Source: an uncultured Prevotella sp.
Lineage (GTDB): Bacteria; Bacteroidota; Bacteroidia; Bacteroidales; Bacteroidaceae
DNA: 64,000 bases
Reading direction: 5' to 3'
Assembly: GCA_900317685.1 (NCBI GenBank)
Contig: ONHQ01000029.1
Span: 1-64,000, forward strand
Of the stretch, positions 1-9,700 are shown piece by piece. The translations under genes were made by a program, and so were the position numbers. The notes under the pieces were generated by a model. The model saw nothing but the letters and a program-made list of their open reading frames with translations, was not told the origin of the DNA and searched no databases. Numbering within the stretch: position 1 is the first letter of the stretch; every line of letters starts with the position of its first letter.

Positions 1-1
1 A

Positions 2-103
2 ATCGGGATACAAGTCGAAAAAGGTAGGAAGGAAAAGAGGAAGACCAAAGAAAAACGAGTCGTAGTAGGTTATCGCTACAAACTAATTGAAAATTCAGAA
101 TAA
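2..103 (+). CDS. possible 3' end of a gene entering from the left edge
   Basis: Frame 2 is open from the window edge to a TAA at 101-103 and encodes about 33 very basic residues ending in GYRYKLIENSE. It overlaps the broken 3' end of the minus-strand transposase. It could be the tail of a gene disrupted by the insertion element, or chance. No family is recognised. Confidence 0.2.
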   Translation: MGIQVEKGRKEKRKTKEKRVVVGYRYKLIENSE

Positions 104-729
104 CCCATGTCAAACGTAGCGAATGATCCAGATGGGAGCGACAAGATACTGCTCATTCTACTGTGATCGTGTATGGCAGCGGCAGAGTAATCTACAAAAG
201 ACGGAAGCACACATGAGGCCTCTAACAGCGTATGAGCCTTTATACAGCCCTTTTTCGTGCTATTTTTAGGAGTCCGTCCAACACCCTTAAGTATCTGAGA
301 GAAAAGGCTTATCGTGGTCGAGTCAAGGATGTATAACCCCTTCTGAAGAGCCTTGGAGGACTTGCTGTCCGATAAAAAGGGCGAATATCGCTCGTATAGG
401 GCCTTGTAAACATCACCAAAGAACTGGCTTGTCCGCTTCTTGTTTGCGTCAGACAGAGTGCTGCGTCTCACCAAATAGGAGATGCCCAGGTGATTCAGGC
501 GGGTTACGTTGGCTTCAAAGCCCTCTACAACTTGCCTGATAGACTTGGCTCCGCTCAATGCCGCATATATCATCACTACAAGATGCGTAAAGGCATCGAA
601 GCTCTTCACGTATCTGTTGACTTTTGTAGTTGTGGCTAACTTGTGCACTTTATCTCGGTTTATCAACTTTATTATCTGGCTTAGTACTGGATGTCCGGAA
701 AAATTAGTATCTTTGCTCATGGTTACCAT
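76..729 (-). pseudogene. IS4-family transposase, 3'-truncated
   Basis: The N-terminal part matches the DUF4372-type IS4 transposases common in Bacteroidota. It has the N-terminal helical domain (about residues 10-110) and then the start of the DDE domain. The first catalytic Asp lies in ILDSTTI and the second in ATFDMGY. Full-length members are about 380-400 residues with a third catalytic Glu in a YRARWQIE-like motif. Here the frame stops 8 residues after FDMG, at 217 residues, so the Glu is missing and the protein should be inactive. The break falls near position 90-100, where an unrelated plus-strand frame ends. A -7 box lies just upstream. Confidence 0.8.
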
Positions 730-747
730 CGTTTTTGTTTAGCAACA

Positions 748-755
748 CAAAGATA
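748..755 (-). promoter_or_regulatory. -7 box of the transposase promoter
   Basis: The minus strand reads TATCTTTG, an exact match to the Bacteroidota -7 consensus TAnnTTTG, 19 bases before the transposase ATG. No clear -33 TTTG was found. Confidence 0.5.
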
Positions 756-763
756 GTAACTTT

Positions 764-798
764 GGGGAAGAATCCAGCGGGATTTATTCCCCTTTTTT
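764..798 (+). terminator. hairpin with T-run beside the IS fragment
   Basis: GGGGAA-g-AATCC and GGATTt-ATTCCCC form an imperfect stem with a 3-base loop, followed by six T on the plus strand. It would stop plus-strand transcripts crossing the transposase antisense, or it may belong to the end of the insertion element. Confidence 0.4.
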
Positions 799-1031
799 CA
801 ACTCTTGTTTTTTTCGTTTACCGGACAACAATAACTTGCAATATAGCACATGATCCGCAAAGCGCAAAGGGCCTGAGAACTTTAAAGCTAACTAAAATTG
901 CCTTTAGCCTGCTTTCTTCATAAACATCAAACACTGTTAATTTGAACATTGCATCATCATACAACACTCAAATTACTAAAATTGATGAGAGCCCAATCCA
1001 TGGATATTCACGTGAAAGATAAAAGACATGC

Positions 1032-2114
1032 TCAGCGCAGGAACGTGACAACCCTTATCAGTGGAATTCCGAAATTGAAGTTGTCACTGCCCGTACTTTT
1101 GGCGAAGTTCACGGCAATGAGTCGCCCCCGGTCATCGACGACAGGCGAGCCACTGGACCCTTGCATAGACGGAATGCTATACATGACGCGCTTGCCGTCG
1201 GGTTGCTGAGTGATGGTGCCGCTGGTGAACTGAGCCCTTATGCCGTTGTCGGTCTTGGCAAGGGCCACCCCATAGTTATAGCCAATCATATAGACTGCCT
1301 GGTTGATCTCAAGCTGATGGTCAGAAAGTGCCAGGTCATTATCCACGGTGAAAACATAGCTGTCACTTGGTGTCTGCTTGCTGTTGAGCTGTAACAGAGC
1401 GAGATCGGAGTAGGCATCCTCCGAGACGCGCAGCATGGTGCAGGGCGTTTTCATGAAGTCATCCCATGAATTGACGTTGCTGCCGTCGTAGGCGATACCG
1501 TATTGTGAGTGCAACTGTATGGAGAAGTTGTCGTTCAGAATGTTACTCCTCACATTGTTCTTTAGGTTTTCCGCCTCCATATATTGTTCTTTCAGACTGG
1601 CCACCTCCTGCTGCAAGGAGGCAACCTCATCCTCGCTCAGATTGGTATATGTCTCGCCATAATCATCCTCGTAGGTATTTTCCTGTGCATACTCCTGAAT
1701 GGCAGCGTAACGCTGGTCCATCGAGTCCTGAAGCGACTGGATGTACTGCGCGTAATTCTCGATGATGGCATTGACGTTATTTCTCACCGCTGCCTTGTCC
1801 ACAGCGGGAGCCACCACATGTCGGTTTGTCAGGATTCGTCCTTTCTCATCGATAAAGAAACCTGTTCCATTCAGCACGCCGGGCTGTTTCTTGATGTCAG
1901 CAAGCTTACCCGTAAGGTTGATGAAGTTACCATCATCATCGAGACCAGAGAAATAGAGATGCTCACCGTTGAAGAGCGTGATGTCGTAATAGAACTCATT
2001 GCAGATGAGTACCACTCCCGACTTCTCTTCGCTGTAGATCTCCTGCGGATCTTTCTTGCAGCCTGTCAGCAGGAGCAAGAAAAGTAGGGTTATAAGGGAG
2101 TAATATTGCTTCAT
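1032..2114 (-). CDS. lipoprotein trypsin-like serine protease
   Basis: A secreted S1-type (chymotrypsin/Deg-like) serine endopeptidase, probably anchored as a lipoprotein. From the chosen ATG the protein begins MKQYYSL with a hydrophobic stretch and lipobox LLTGC, giving 360 residues. The triad is visible: His in TNRHVV (about residue 99), Asp in SDLALLQL (about 237) and Ser in GSSGSP (about 321). Between His and Asp lies an unusual insertion of about 80 residues, rich in Glu, Gln and Tyr and predicted to form a coiled coil. An ATG 18 bases upstream is possible but would weaken the signal peptide. The gene stands alone; its substrate is unknown. Confidence 0.8.
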   Translation of the reverse strand: MKQYYSLITLLFLLLLTGCKKDPQEIYSEEKSGVVLICNEFYYDITLFNGEHLYFSGLDDDGNFINLTGKLADIKKQPGVLNGTGFFIDEKGRILTNRHVVAPAVDKAAVRNNVNAIIENYAQYIQSLQDSMDQRYAAIQEYAQENTYEDDYGETYTNLSEDEVASLQQEVASLKEQYMEAENLKNNVRSNILNDNFSIQLHSQYGIAYDGSNVNSWDDFMKTPCTMLRVSEDAYSDLALLQLNSKQTPSDSYVFTVDNDLALSDHQLEINQAVYMIGYNYGVALAKTDNGIRAQFTSGTITQQPDGKRVMYSIPSMQGSSGSPVVDDRGRLIAVNFAKSTGSDNFNFGIPLIRVVTFLR

Positions 2115-2352
2115 AGCCTTAAAAGTTTGCATTTACAGCCGTAAAATTAAGGGTTTATGTTGAATACTCCAAGCCTTTTTAAGAGAAATTGCACAGAAAT
2201 ATCATCTTAGGTTTTACTTAGCTTTCTGTACTAACCATACACTTACCACTGCCGTAGTCAGCAAATGTGCATTACTTCCCCAACAGCATACTTATGTTCT
2301 GAACCATGTACAGAGAATTCTTTGTGCCCTGTCTCTGCTAAATGGCACTTCG

Positions 2353-3261
2353 CTATCCTTCTCTGTATTCCTTTGGTGTCACTCCCGCAAGTTTCTTGAA
2401 GAAGCGGGAGAAGTGCTGAGGATACTGGAAACCGAGATGGTCGGCAATCTGCGAGATGCTCTGCGACGGGTCGAGGAGCAACTGTTTGCTCAGCTTGAGG
2501 ATATGCTGCTGGATGTAATACTGCGCCGTCATTCCCGTCTCCTTGCGGATGAGATCGCCGAAATAGCCGGCGGAGAGACAGGCCTTGCCAGCGAAGTAGG
2601 ACACAGAGGGCAGGCCGCTACGCACGGCCAGGCCCTGCTCGAAATAGTCTTTGATGTTGCGCTCAAAAGCCGAGAGGACATCTGAGTTCTCCTTATGACG
2701 AATGACGAACTGCCGGTCGTAGAAGCGTTGGCAGTAGTCGAGAATGAGCTTGATGCGGTCGGTGAGGATTGTCTGCGAGTGCCTGTCCACGGGCTGCTCC
2801 ATCTCGAAGCGGATGGAGTTGAGTGTGTCGATGTACATCTGCCGCTCACGCTCGCTGAGATGGAGCGACTCGGCCGAGTCGTAGTCGAAGAAGTGATAGC
2901 CGCCGATAGCTTTCCCCAATGGTGTACCGAAGAGCAGATCGGGATGGAAGAGCAGGCCTAAGGTGTGCGACGGTCTGCGAAGCTGTTCCTCTACCATATC
3001 CACATGCACCATCTGTCCCGGTGCGAAGCTCACGATGGTACCATCTTGATAATCATATTGCTGTCGACCATAGTGCAGTGCGCACTGTATGCCATCCTTC
3101 AGCCACAACGCATAGACGTCATAGCGGAAGGTGACGTGGTTGGGCATCTTCGTGGCATCCGCCAAGTCAACCACACTCACTAAGGGGTGCAGCGTCTCGA
3201 AGCCATACATCTTATTATATGCATCAATACTGTCGATAGGGATGATCGTTGTGTCGCTCAT
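2353..3261 (-). CDS. AraC-family transcriptional regulator
   Basis: A 302-residue regulator. Residues about 200-302 form the double helix-turn-helix of the AraC/XylS family. The second recognition segment is clear (ISQIADHLGFQYPQHFSRFF, then KKLAGVTPKEYRE at the C-terminus). The N-terminal 180 residues resemble a cupin-like sensing domain but the ligand cannot be read. It is monocistronic, with a good promoter just upstream and 1 kb of non-coding DNA beyond. The target genes are unknown. Confidence 0.9.
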   Translation of the reverse strand: MSDTTIIPIDSIDAYNKMYGFETLHPLVSVVDLADATKMPNHVTFRYDVYALWLKDGIQCALHYGRQQYDYQDGTIVSFAPGQMVHVDMVEEQLRRPSHTLGLLFHPDLLFGTPLGKAIGGYHFFDYDSAESLHLSERERQMYIDTLNSIRFEMEQPVDRHSQTILTDRIKLILDYCQRFYDRQFVIRHKENSDVLSAFERNIKDYFEQGLAVRSGLPSVSYFAGKACLSAGYFGDLIRKETGMTAQYYIQQHILKLSKQLLLDPSQSISQIADHLGFQYPQHFSRFFKKLAGVTPKEYREG

Positions 3262-3288
3262 ATCTGTCTGCCTTTATGTTTCTACACA

Positions 3289-3319
3289 CAAAATTAATTG
3301 AAATATTCTATTCACACAA
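3289..3319 (-). promoter_or_regulatory. promoter of the AraC-type regulator
   Basis: On the minus strand a TTG (3317-3319) is followed after 20 bases by TAATTTTG (3289-3296), fitting the Bacteroidota -33/-7 pattern. It lies 28 bases before the ATG. Confidence 0.55.
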
Positions 3320-3664
3320 GAACAAAGACACAATTTCGACAATATGGGTTATAGCTACCACAATCGGGGTCAAGGCCCATCGTCAATGTTTCCGAGGTTG
3401 AATGATATTCGCAAACTACATATGGCTGTAGGGCCTCGTGCCATAGAGCAAACTTTTCGGAACAGATTCCTAAAACTTTTGCTATCTTTGTGCCTATAAC
3501 GAAAGGGCAATAAGGACAGATTTAGACAGAAAGACAGAAAGGACATATTTTTTAAAGACTTAGAAGAAAGGACAAGGATCCTTTCTTAAGCAGAAAGGAA
3601 GGTGGAAGACTGCGAGACATGAGCAAGGGCATCGATGCATAGCAGTACACTAAAGAATCCAACG

Positions 3665-3787
3665 CAACGAGACCGAAACCACAAATAATACGAGAGACGG
3701 AAAACTGAAACTACGAGAGTCGGAAGCCCAGTACAACGAGATTGAAGCCCGAAACTACAAGAGACAAAAGCCCTAAACAACAAGGGT
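3665..3787. repeat. degenerate tandem repeat, period 22-24 bp
   Basis: About five imperfect copies of a unit like ACGAGAGACGGAAGCCC followed by GAAACT. The copies start AACGAGACC, ACGAGAGAC, ACGAGAGTC, AACGAGATT and ACAAGAGAC, at spacings of 24, 23, 22 and 22 bases. Confidence 0.6.
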
Positions 3788-3871
3788 GAGTGACTCTAAT
3801 CCCTTTATAAGCGGAAGGCTGCGGCGGTATAGGCAGAGGACAGCGACGGAACCGACAGAGTACTACGGTGA

Positions 3872-3944
3872 AGTACTGGAGTAATCTGCCCGTAGTACTG
3901 GAGTAATCTCGGCTTTATACTGGAGTAATCTGCCCGTAGTACTG
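3872..3944. repeat. 22-bp direct repeat, 3.3 copies
   Basis: AGTACTGGAGTAATC recurs at 3872, 3894 and, as TATACTGGAGTAATC, at 3916, with a partial copy AGTACTGA at 3938. The spacing is exactly 22 bases each time, about two helical turns, so all copies face the same side of the DNA. Confidence 0.8.
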
Positions 3945-4135
3945 ACACCAAAAGGCTTTGCTCTTAAGTTCAAAAGCCTATGACAGGAGCAACAGAAAAG
4001 GTTTCTGACTCTAACAAAAAGCCAAGATGAAGCTGGTGCACCGGATCAACCCTGTGTTTGGAGAAGAGAGCTCTTGTACACGATACTTTTTACAAAACCC
4101 AGTAAAACTATTATCCTTGAGGGCACAGTGGATAT

Positions 4136-4198
4136 TTTCCGTGGGTCGGATAAGAGATCACAGAAGTTAGTAGGAAAGGAATATCCGACCCACGGAAA
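4136..4198. repeat. 17-bp perfect inverted repeat
   Basis: TTTCCGTGGGTCGGATA (4136-4152) and its exact reverse complement (4182-4198) are separated by 29 bases. There is no T-run after either arm. It may be a regulatory dyad for the next gene, whose -7 box is 78 bases downstream, or a mobile-element relic. Confidence 0.75.
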
Positions 4199-4275
4199 TT
4201 ATACAATGTACCAACAAATCACTCGCACAGTTTCAAAAACATCATCCTTAGAGAACAAGGTAAGCGATTTTTTCT

Positions 4276-4283
4276 TATTTTTG
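4276..4283 (+). promoter_or_regulatory. -7 box before the HhH/barrel gene
   Basis: TATTTTTG matches TAnnTTTG. The start of transcription would be near 4289, leaving a leader of about 30 to 65 bases depending on the start codon. No clear -33 element was found. Confidence 0.45.
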
Positions 4284-4318
4284 CAGTTGAAGACCTTGCC
4301 AACCTATATCGGCGAGTC

Positions 4319-6361
4319 ATGAAAACCACACAAGAAGAAAGAATTGTCATGCCTATGAAAAGACCGGCCCGCATCTTCGTTCTGCTGTTGCTATGTATCA
4401 GTACGTCAATTTCCATGTACGCACAAGATCCTGCGAAGACATGGCAACAGTATTATAGTGATCTCGGTCAACGCGAGGATGTAGAGAGCGATGCATGGCA
4501 AGAGACCTATGAGATGCTCAGCGAACTGGCCCGTGAGAAGATGGACCTGAACAGCTGCACACGTGAGGACTTGGAACGGCTGCCCTTCCTTTCAGCCCAG
4601 CAGGTGATGGACATCATGGAGTACCGCCATCGTGCCAGGCGCTTTGAGAGCCTCGTGGAACTGCGCATGCTCCCCTCGTTCCGCAAGCAGGATGCCGACA
4701 TGCTGGAGCAGTTCGTCACCATCGGACCGGAGCGAATCTCCGACGCACTGCCACCTCTCGACAGCATCCTACGCTCGGGACGGCAAGAGGTGGTGGCAGC
4801 TCTGAAAATACCTTTTTATGATAGAGAGGGTGACAAAAACGGATTTCTCGGATATAAATACAAGCATTGGCTGCGCTACAGCTTCAATTACCGGCAGCGC
4901 GTCAAGCTGGGCTTTGTGGCCTCGCAAGATGCGGGCGAACCTTTCTTTGCGGGAAAGAACGCTTGGGGATATGACTATTACTCGCTCTATCTGCAACTCC
5001 GCAACACAGGCATCATCCGCAACCTCGTCGTAGGACGCTACCGGCTGCGCTTCGGCATGGGGCTGATCATGAACACTTCGTTCGGACTCGGCAAGCTCAA
5101 CACGCTGGCTACGCTGGGAGCCTCCACCAACAACATCATCGGACATAGCAGCCGGTCGGAAGCTAACTATCTGCAAGGGGCGGCTGCAGCTATACGCCTC
5201 AACCGACAACTCACGCTGACCGGCTTCGTCTCTTGGAGAAAGGTCGACGCCACACTCAATGACTCCACAGGCTCGGTGACCACGATCCTGAAGACAGGCT
5301 ATCACCGCACCCCCAGCGAGATGGCACGGCGACGCAACACCGATGAGATACTCGTAGGGTCCAACCTCAGCTTTTTCCGTGATGGTTTTCATGCAGGCGT
5401 CACGGCTTTCGCCACTGCCTTCAACCGCACGCTGAAGCCCAACACCACGCAACTTTTCCGTCGGTGGTATCCACAAGGGAAGCACTTTTGGAACGCAAGC
5501 ATCGACTACGGTTATGTATCGGCAAAACTCAATATCGCTGGAGAAACGGCCACGGGTGACTGTGGTACGGTAGCCACCATTAACTCTCTCAGTTATCTGC
5601 TCACGCCCTCGCTGTCGGTGATGGTGCTGCAACGCTACTATCCTTATCAATACTACTCGCTGTTCAGCCAGAGCTATGCCGACGGCGGCTCGGTCAACGA
5701 CGAGAGCGGCCTCTATCTCGGCATGCAGTGGTCACCATCGTCCAGCGCATGTCTGATGGGATATGTCGACGCCGCCTACTTCGCATGGCCGAAATATCAG
5801 GCTTCCGCTGCCTCACACAGCATCGACGCCCTGCTTCAGTTCAGCGGCAACCGACAAGGATGGAGCTACCTGCTCAGGATGAGAATGAGAAGACGGGAAC
5901 GCAACGACAGCGAAGCCGGCCATCTGACGTGGCGCGACGAATATCGCTCACGCGCCATGATCGGCTACGCCGCCGGTTACTGGCAATGGCGAATGCAAGG
6001 AGATCTCAGCATCTGCCACCAACAAGCGACAAGCCGGGGATACATGATCTCACAATATGCCGGCTACCAACGCGCGTGGTTCCAGACTTTTCTCAGCGCC
6101 AACTATTTCCACACCGACGACTTCCTCTCACGTGTCTACAGCTATGAGCGTGGACTGCTCTACAACTTCTCCTTCCCCATGTTCGCCGGCCGGGGCATCC
6201 GATATGCCATTGCAGCCCGCGCAGACATCGGCCGTCTGATGTTTCTGCTGAAGTTGGGCAACACCAACTACTTCCACAATGTGTCTTCCTCCACAGGGCC
6301 GGAGCATGTCAACGGTCACAGCCGCATGGAACTGGAGATGCAGGCAAAGTGGCGATTCTGA
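4319..6361 (+). CDS. helix-hairpin-helix protein with outer-membrane barrel
   Basis: A 680-residue exported protein. The signal peptide is clear from the internal MKRPARIFVLLLLC to YAQ, so translation may begin at 4355 rather than 4319. Residues about 75-140 hold two ComEA-like helix-hairpin-helix units (MDLNSCTREDLERLPFLS and a second ending LRMLPSF). From about 175 onward the sequence alternates hydrophobic and polar residues, rich in Tyr, Arg and Gly, and ends in WRF, as outer-membrane beta-barrels do. Similar HhH-barrel proteins are widespread in Bacteroidota and uncharacterised. A role in handling DNA or another polymer at the outer membrane is only inference. The gene is monocistronic. 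Confidence 0.75.
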   Translation: MKTTQEERIVMPMKRPARIFVLLLLCISTSISMYAQDPAKTWQQYYSDLGQREDVESDAWQETYEMLSELAREKMDLNSCTREDLERLPFLSAQQVMDIMEYRHRARRFESLVELRMLPSFRKQDADMLEQFVTIGPERISDALPPLDSILRSGRQEVVAALKIPFYDREGDKNGFLGYKYKHWLRYSFNYRQRVKLGFVASQDAGEPFFAGKNAWGYDYYSLYLQLRNTGIIRNLVVGRYRLRFGMGLIMNTSFGLGKLNTLATLGASTNNIIGHSSRSEANYLQGAAAAIRLNRQLTLTGFVSWRKVDATLNDSTGSVTTILKTGYHRTPSEMARRRNTDEILVGSNLSFFRDGFHAGVTAFATAFNRTLKPNTTQLFRRWYPQGKHFWNASIDYGYVSAKLNIAGETATGDCGTVATINSLSYLLTPSLSVMVLQRYYPYQYYSLFSQSYADGGSVNDESGLYLGMQWSPSSSACLMGYVDAAYFAWPKYQASAASHSIDALLQFSGNRQGWSYLLRMRMRRRERNDSEAGHLTWRDEYRSRAMIGYAAGYWQWRMQGDLSICHQQATSRGYMISQYAGYQRAWFQTFLSANYFHTDDFLSRVYSYERGLLYNFSFPMFAGRGIRYAIAARADIGRLMFLLKLGNTNYFHNVSSSTGPEHVNGHSRMELEMQAKWRF

Positions 6362-6747
6362 TATTACAGGGATCGTCAATGCCTTACAGTTTATTGCAAT
6401 GGAGTAAAATGGGCTTCACTCGTCCAAATCACTGGTCAGTACCGTGAGCCCTCTCTTCAAGTGGCCTTTGAGCTTGTCAAGAAAAGAGGGTATCTTATGA
6501 TGAGCGTCGTCAGTAAACGTCGCAGAAGCAGCTTTTTCATCTGGTTTCGCAGCCAGTCGGAGCAGATCGACCCTACATCTCCGCGCAGATGGTTCCGTCG
6601 TCTCAAAGTCATCACCTTACCGAGAAACCTGGTGTGTTACTCCGAGCACTTCTCACATACGCTCTGAAGCGTACACAAATCTACGCGAATCGCTGCCTTC
6701 TACTGAAGGTTTACGAGATGCGGGAGCCAAGAACAAAGGACATGTGA
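6362..6747. other. gene-free stretch between converging genes
   Basis: It separates the barrel gene from the SNF2 gene on the opposite strand. A 68-residue plus-strand frame (6461-6667) is present but has no family features or promoter. No strong terminator hairpin was seen. It may be a decayed gene, but no parent was recognised. Confidence 0.4.
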
Positions 6748-9700
6748 CTATTCGAATATCTCACGCAGCTCCTTATTGCTGAGCCTGCCTATCCAGCTCT
6801 CACCGGAGGAGACGGTCATGTCGGCAAGCTGACGTTTAGAGTTGATCATGTCGTTGATGCGCTCCTCAAAAGTGTTCTTGGTGATGAAGCGATGAACCAT
6901 CACATTCTGATGCTGACCGATACGATAGGCACGGTCTGTGGCCTGGGCCTCCACAGCGGGATTCCACCACAGGTCGTAGTGGATGACATGCGTGGCGGCA
7001 GTGAGGTTAAGTCCCGTGCCGGCTGCTTTCAACGAGAGGATGAAGAACTTGTCGGCGCGTGCGTTTTGGAAGCGGTCCACCATCTCCTTGCGCTGTTTGA
7101 TTGTACAGCCACCATGGAGGAACATGGGCTCGACACCCGTGGCATCCGTGATGAACTTCACCAGCATGTCACCCATCTCCTTGAACTGCGTGAAGATGAT
7201 CGCCTTCTCGCCGGCATCGTTGATCGACGACACGAGATCGAGCAGCATTTCCGTTTTACCGGAGAGCACCGGATCGGTCTCACCGTTTTTGAGATACTGC
7301 GCAGGATGGTTGCAGATCTGTTTCAAGGCAAGCATCATCTGCAGGATCAGGCCCTGTCGTTTGAAGAGCTGCGTGCCGTCGTCCTCGTCCATTCCCTCTA
7401 TCACCTTCATGCTCTCGTCAAGCACCTGCTTGTAGATGGCGGCCTGCTGCGGCGTGAGCATAGCAAACTCGTCCTGCTCAATCTTCTCGGGCAGGTCGTT
7501 GATGATATTCTTGTCGGTCTTCAGTCGTCGCATCATCATCGGAGCCGTGATGCGGCGGAATCGCTCGGCGCAGGCCGTGTCGCCCTCCTGCTGGATAGGC
7601 CGCGCATAATCCTCGTTGAACGACTTGATTGTGCCGAGATAGCCTTTGTTGGCAAAGTCCATGATACTCCAGTATTCCGAAAGACGGTTCTCTACTGGCG
7701 TACCGCTCATTGCTATGTGTGTGTCGGCCTTCAGCGAGCGCACTGCCTTGCTCTGAGCAGTACTGCTGTTCTTGATGTTCTGTGCCTCATCAATGACGGA
7801 GACGGTCCATTTCAGCTTTTTGAGTTGGTCGATGTCGGAACGAACGAGGCCATAGGAGGTCAGCAGAATATCTGCATCAAATTCTTTGAGGTTGCGTCTC
7901 TGACCATGATAGACAAAGACCGACAGCGTCGGGGCGAAGCGCTGGAGCTCTGCTTGCCAGTTGGCGAGCAGTCCCGTTGGTGCCACGACGATGGCCCGTT
8001 GCCTCTCCAGTTGCCCGTCATCCTTTAGCTTTTGCAAGAGCGTGATCACCTGCAACGTCTTGCCCAGTCCCATGTCATCGGCAAGAATGCTGCCGAAGCC
8101 GAGCCGCATGTTTTGGTACATCCACTCATAGCCCCGCTTCTGATAAGGCCGCAGCGTGGCATGAATTTCCTTTGGCACCTCAATCTCCTGTTGCGTGGTC
8201 CATTTTCTGATGAGTTCCTTCACCTCAGGCGAGATGCTGACCTTCGCAGACTTATACTCTCCCGACAAGGCGACCTGCAGCATCCGCGCCGGAGTCATCT
8301 CGTTGCGTGAGGCGAAAGCCTTCTCGATACGCTTCAAGTCGTCGGCCGTCACATAGATATATTGCTGCTTGAAACGGATCAGTCCCTCGGCACGCCCGAG
8401 AAGACCGCGAAACTCCTCGGGTGAGATCAGATCATCACCGACCGCAACCTTCCAGTCGAACTGCAACAGCTGGTCGAGACGAAGGAACGACTTGCCGTCG
8501 CTCTGCTTGGCTGACAAGGAAACCGATGGTTTCGGCCGAAGCAGATGCTGCAAAGATTTCGGTAGGAGCAGTCGGATGTTGAGCAAACGCATGGCCGGCA
8601 CTACGTTGATCAAAAACTGCGAGAATGCCGCATTGTCCATAGCCATCGGCTTCCGAGCCTCATTGGCAAGATACTGGTCGATGCCGGGAACAAGGGATGA
8701 CAACAGTGAGACATCGCGAAGGATATTATACCGTGCACACTGATAGGCCTTGTCCGTAAAGACATCGTGCAGGGCAACCTCTGTCTGGTCGTTGGCCTGA
8801 GCGTCTGCCACTGTCATTTCAAGAAGGAACTCACTGCCATCCTCACTTTCATCGCGTACCATGATCATTGGCAAATAGCGCAATTGGGGAGCCGACAGAT
8901 GGTCTGTCCAGCTCTTGATACCGCCGGGAACATTTTTCTCTCCTACACCGTCGAACTTTTCCCAATCATCATCAAAGAACAGCTCGTAGACCTTGTCCCA
9001 CCACGTCAGTGGTTTATGAGTTTGGCGTACGAGAACCGTCAGAAAGCAAGAGCAGATGAACCACGCTGGCCTCGACGGGACGAGCTTGCTTCTTCCCGTA
9101 CACTCCAAGACCATGCTGTCTTTGGTGAAGAACGCGTCAAGTTGTTCAAGGATGGCAGCCGTCTGCTTATCCGACATAAATGGAGTCCAAGCGACATTCA
9201 CACTGCCATCTTTCTGCAGAACGATGACCGGCTCGATATTGCCCTTGACCGCGAGACGCAACGCAAGGACGAAGCAACTCCGGAAAGCGAAGACGGTGTT
9301 GCTGCTCTCATAAATCTTCTCTTCCGGCAAAGCAGAAAGATATTCCATCAGGTCCACCACGCTGTTCTTGGTCTTATAACCTGAGAAATGAGCCTCAACA
9401 TGATGATTCTTGTCCACGACGAGGCGGATATCCGATACATCTTTCTTCGGCAGGTGACCGATACTTGAGTCCAACGCTTCGTAGACGTATTTCTTGCCAT
9501 TGAGAATATTCCTCGCTGCCTTCGCCGCGCGCTTCATGTTCTCTTCATAGCGTTTCATAAAATCACCATCAGCATAGAAGGCCGGAGATGCAGGCAACAA
9601 CTTCAAGATGGCCTCACCCAAGTTGGCAATCTTACTGAAGTCGAAGCGCGGCAAACATTGTGGGGAATCTTTTTTATCAGTCTTGTCCAATAACGGTACA

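Larger units (their letters stand above)
730..1031. other. gene-free stretch
   Basis: Apart from the transposase -7 box and the hairpin at 764-798, no coding frame with recognisable content was found. The short frames here lack supporting features. Confidence 0.5.
3262..4318. other. 1-kb non-coding region with repeats
   Basis: No convincing gene is present. The region holds a plus-strand TATCTTTG box at 3483-3490, a 9-bp perfect hairpin (AAGAAAGGA/TCCTTTCTT, 3564-3587), two 22-bp-period repeat arrays, a 17-bp inverted repeat and the promoter of the next gene. A transcript starting near 3496 would be non-coding. Confidence 0.6.

Noticed and set aside
3586-3783. 65-residue minus-strand frame in the 1-kb intergenic region
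   Set aside because: It crosses the degenerate 22-bp repeats, has no promoter and no recognisable fold.
4074-4322. 82-residue plus-strand frame before the HhH/barrel gene
   Set aside because: It spans the 17-bp inverted repeat and the promoter of the next gene.
6461-6667. 68-residue basic plus-strand frame
   Set aside because: No start signals, no family and no conserved look; may be a decayed fragment, but its origin cannot be shown.
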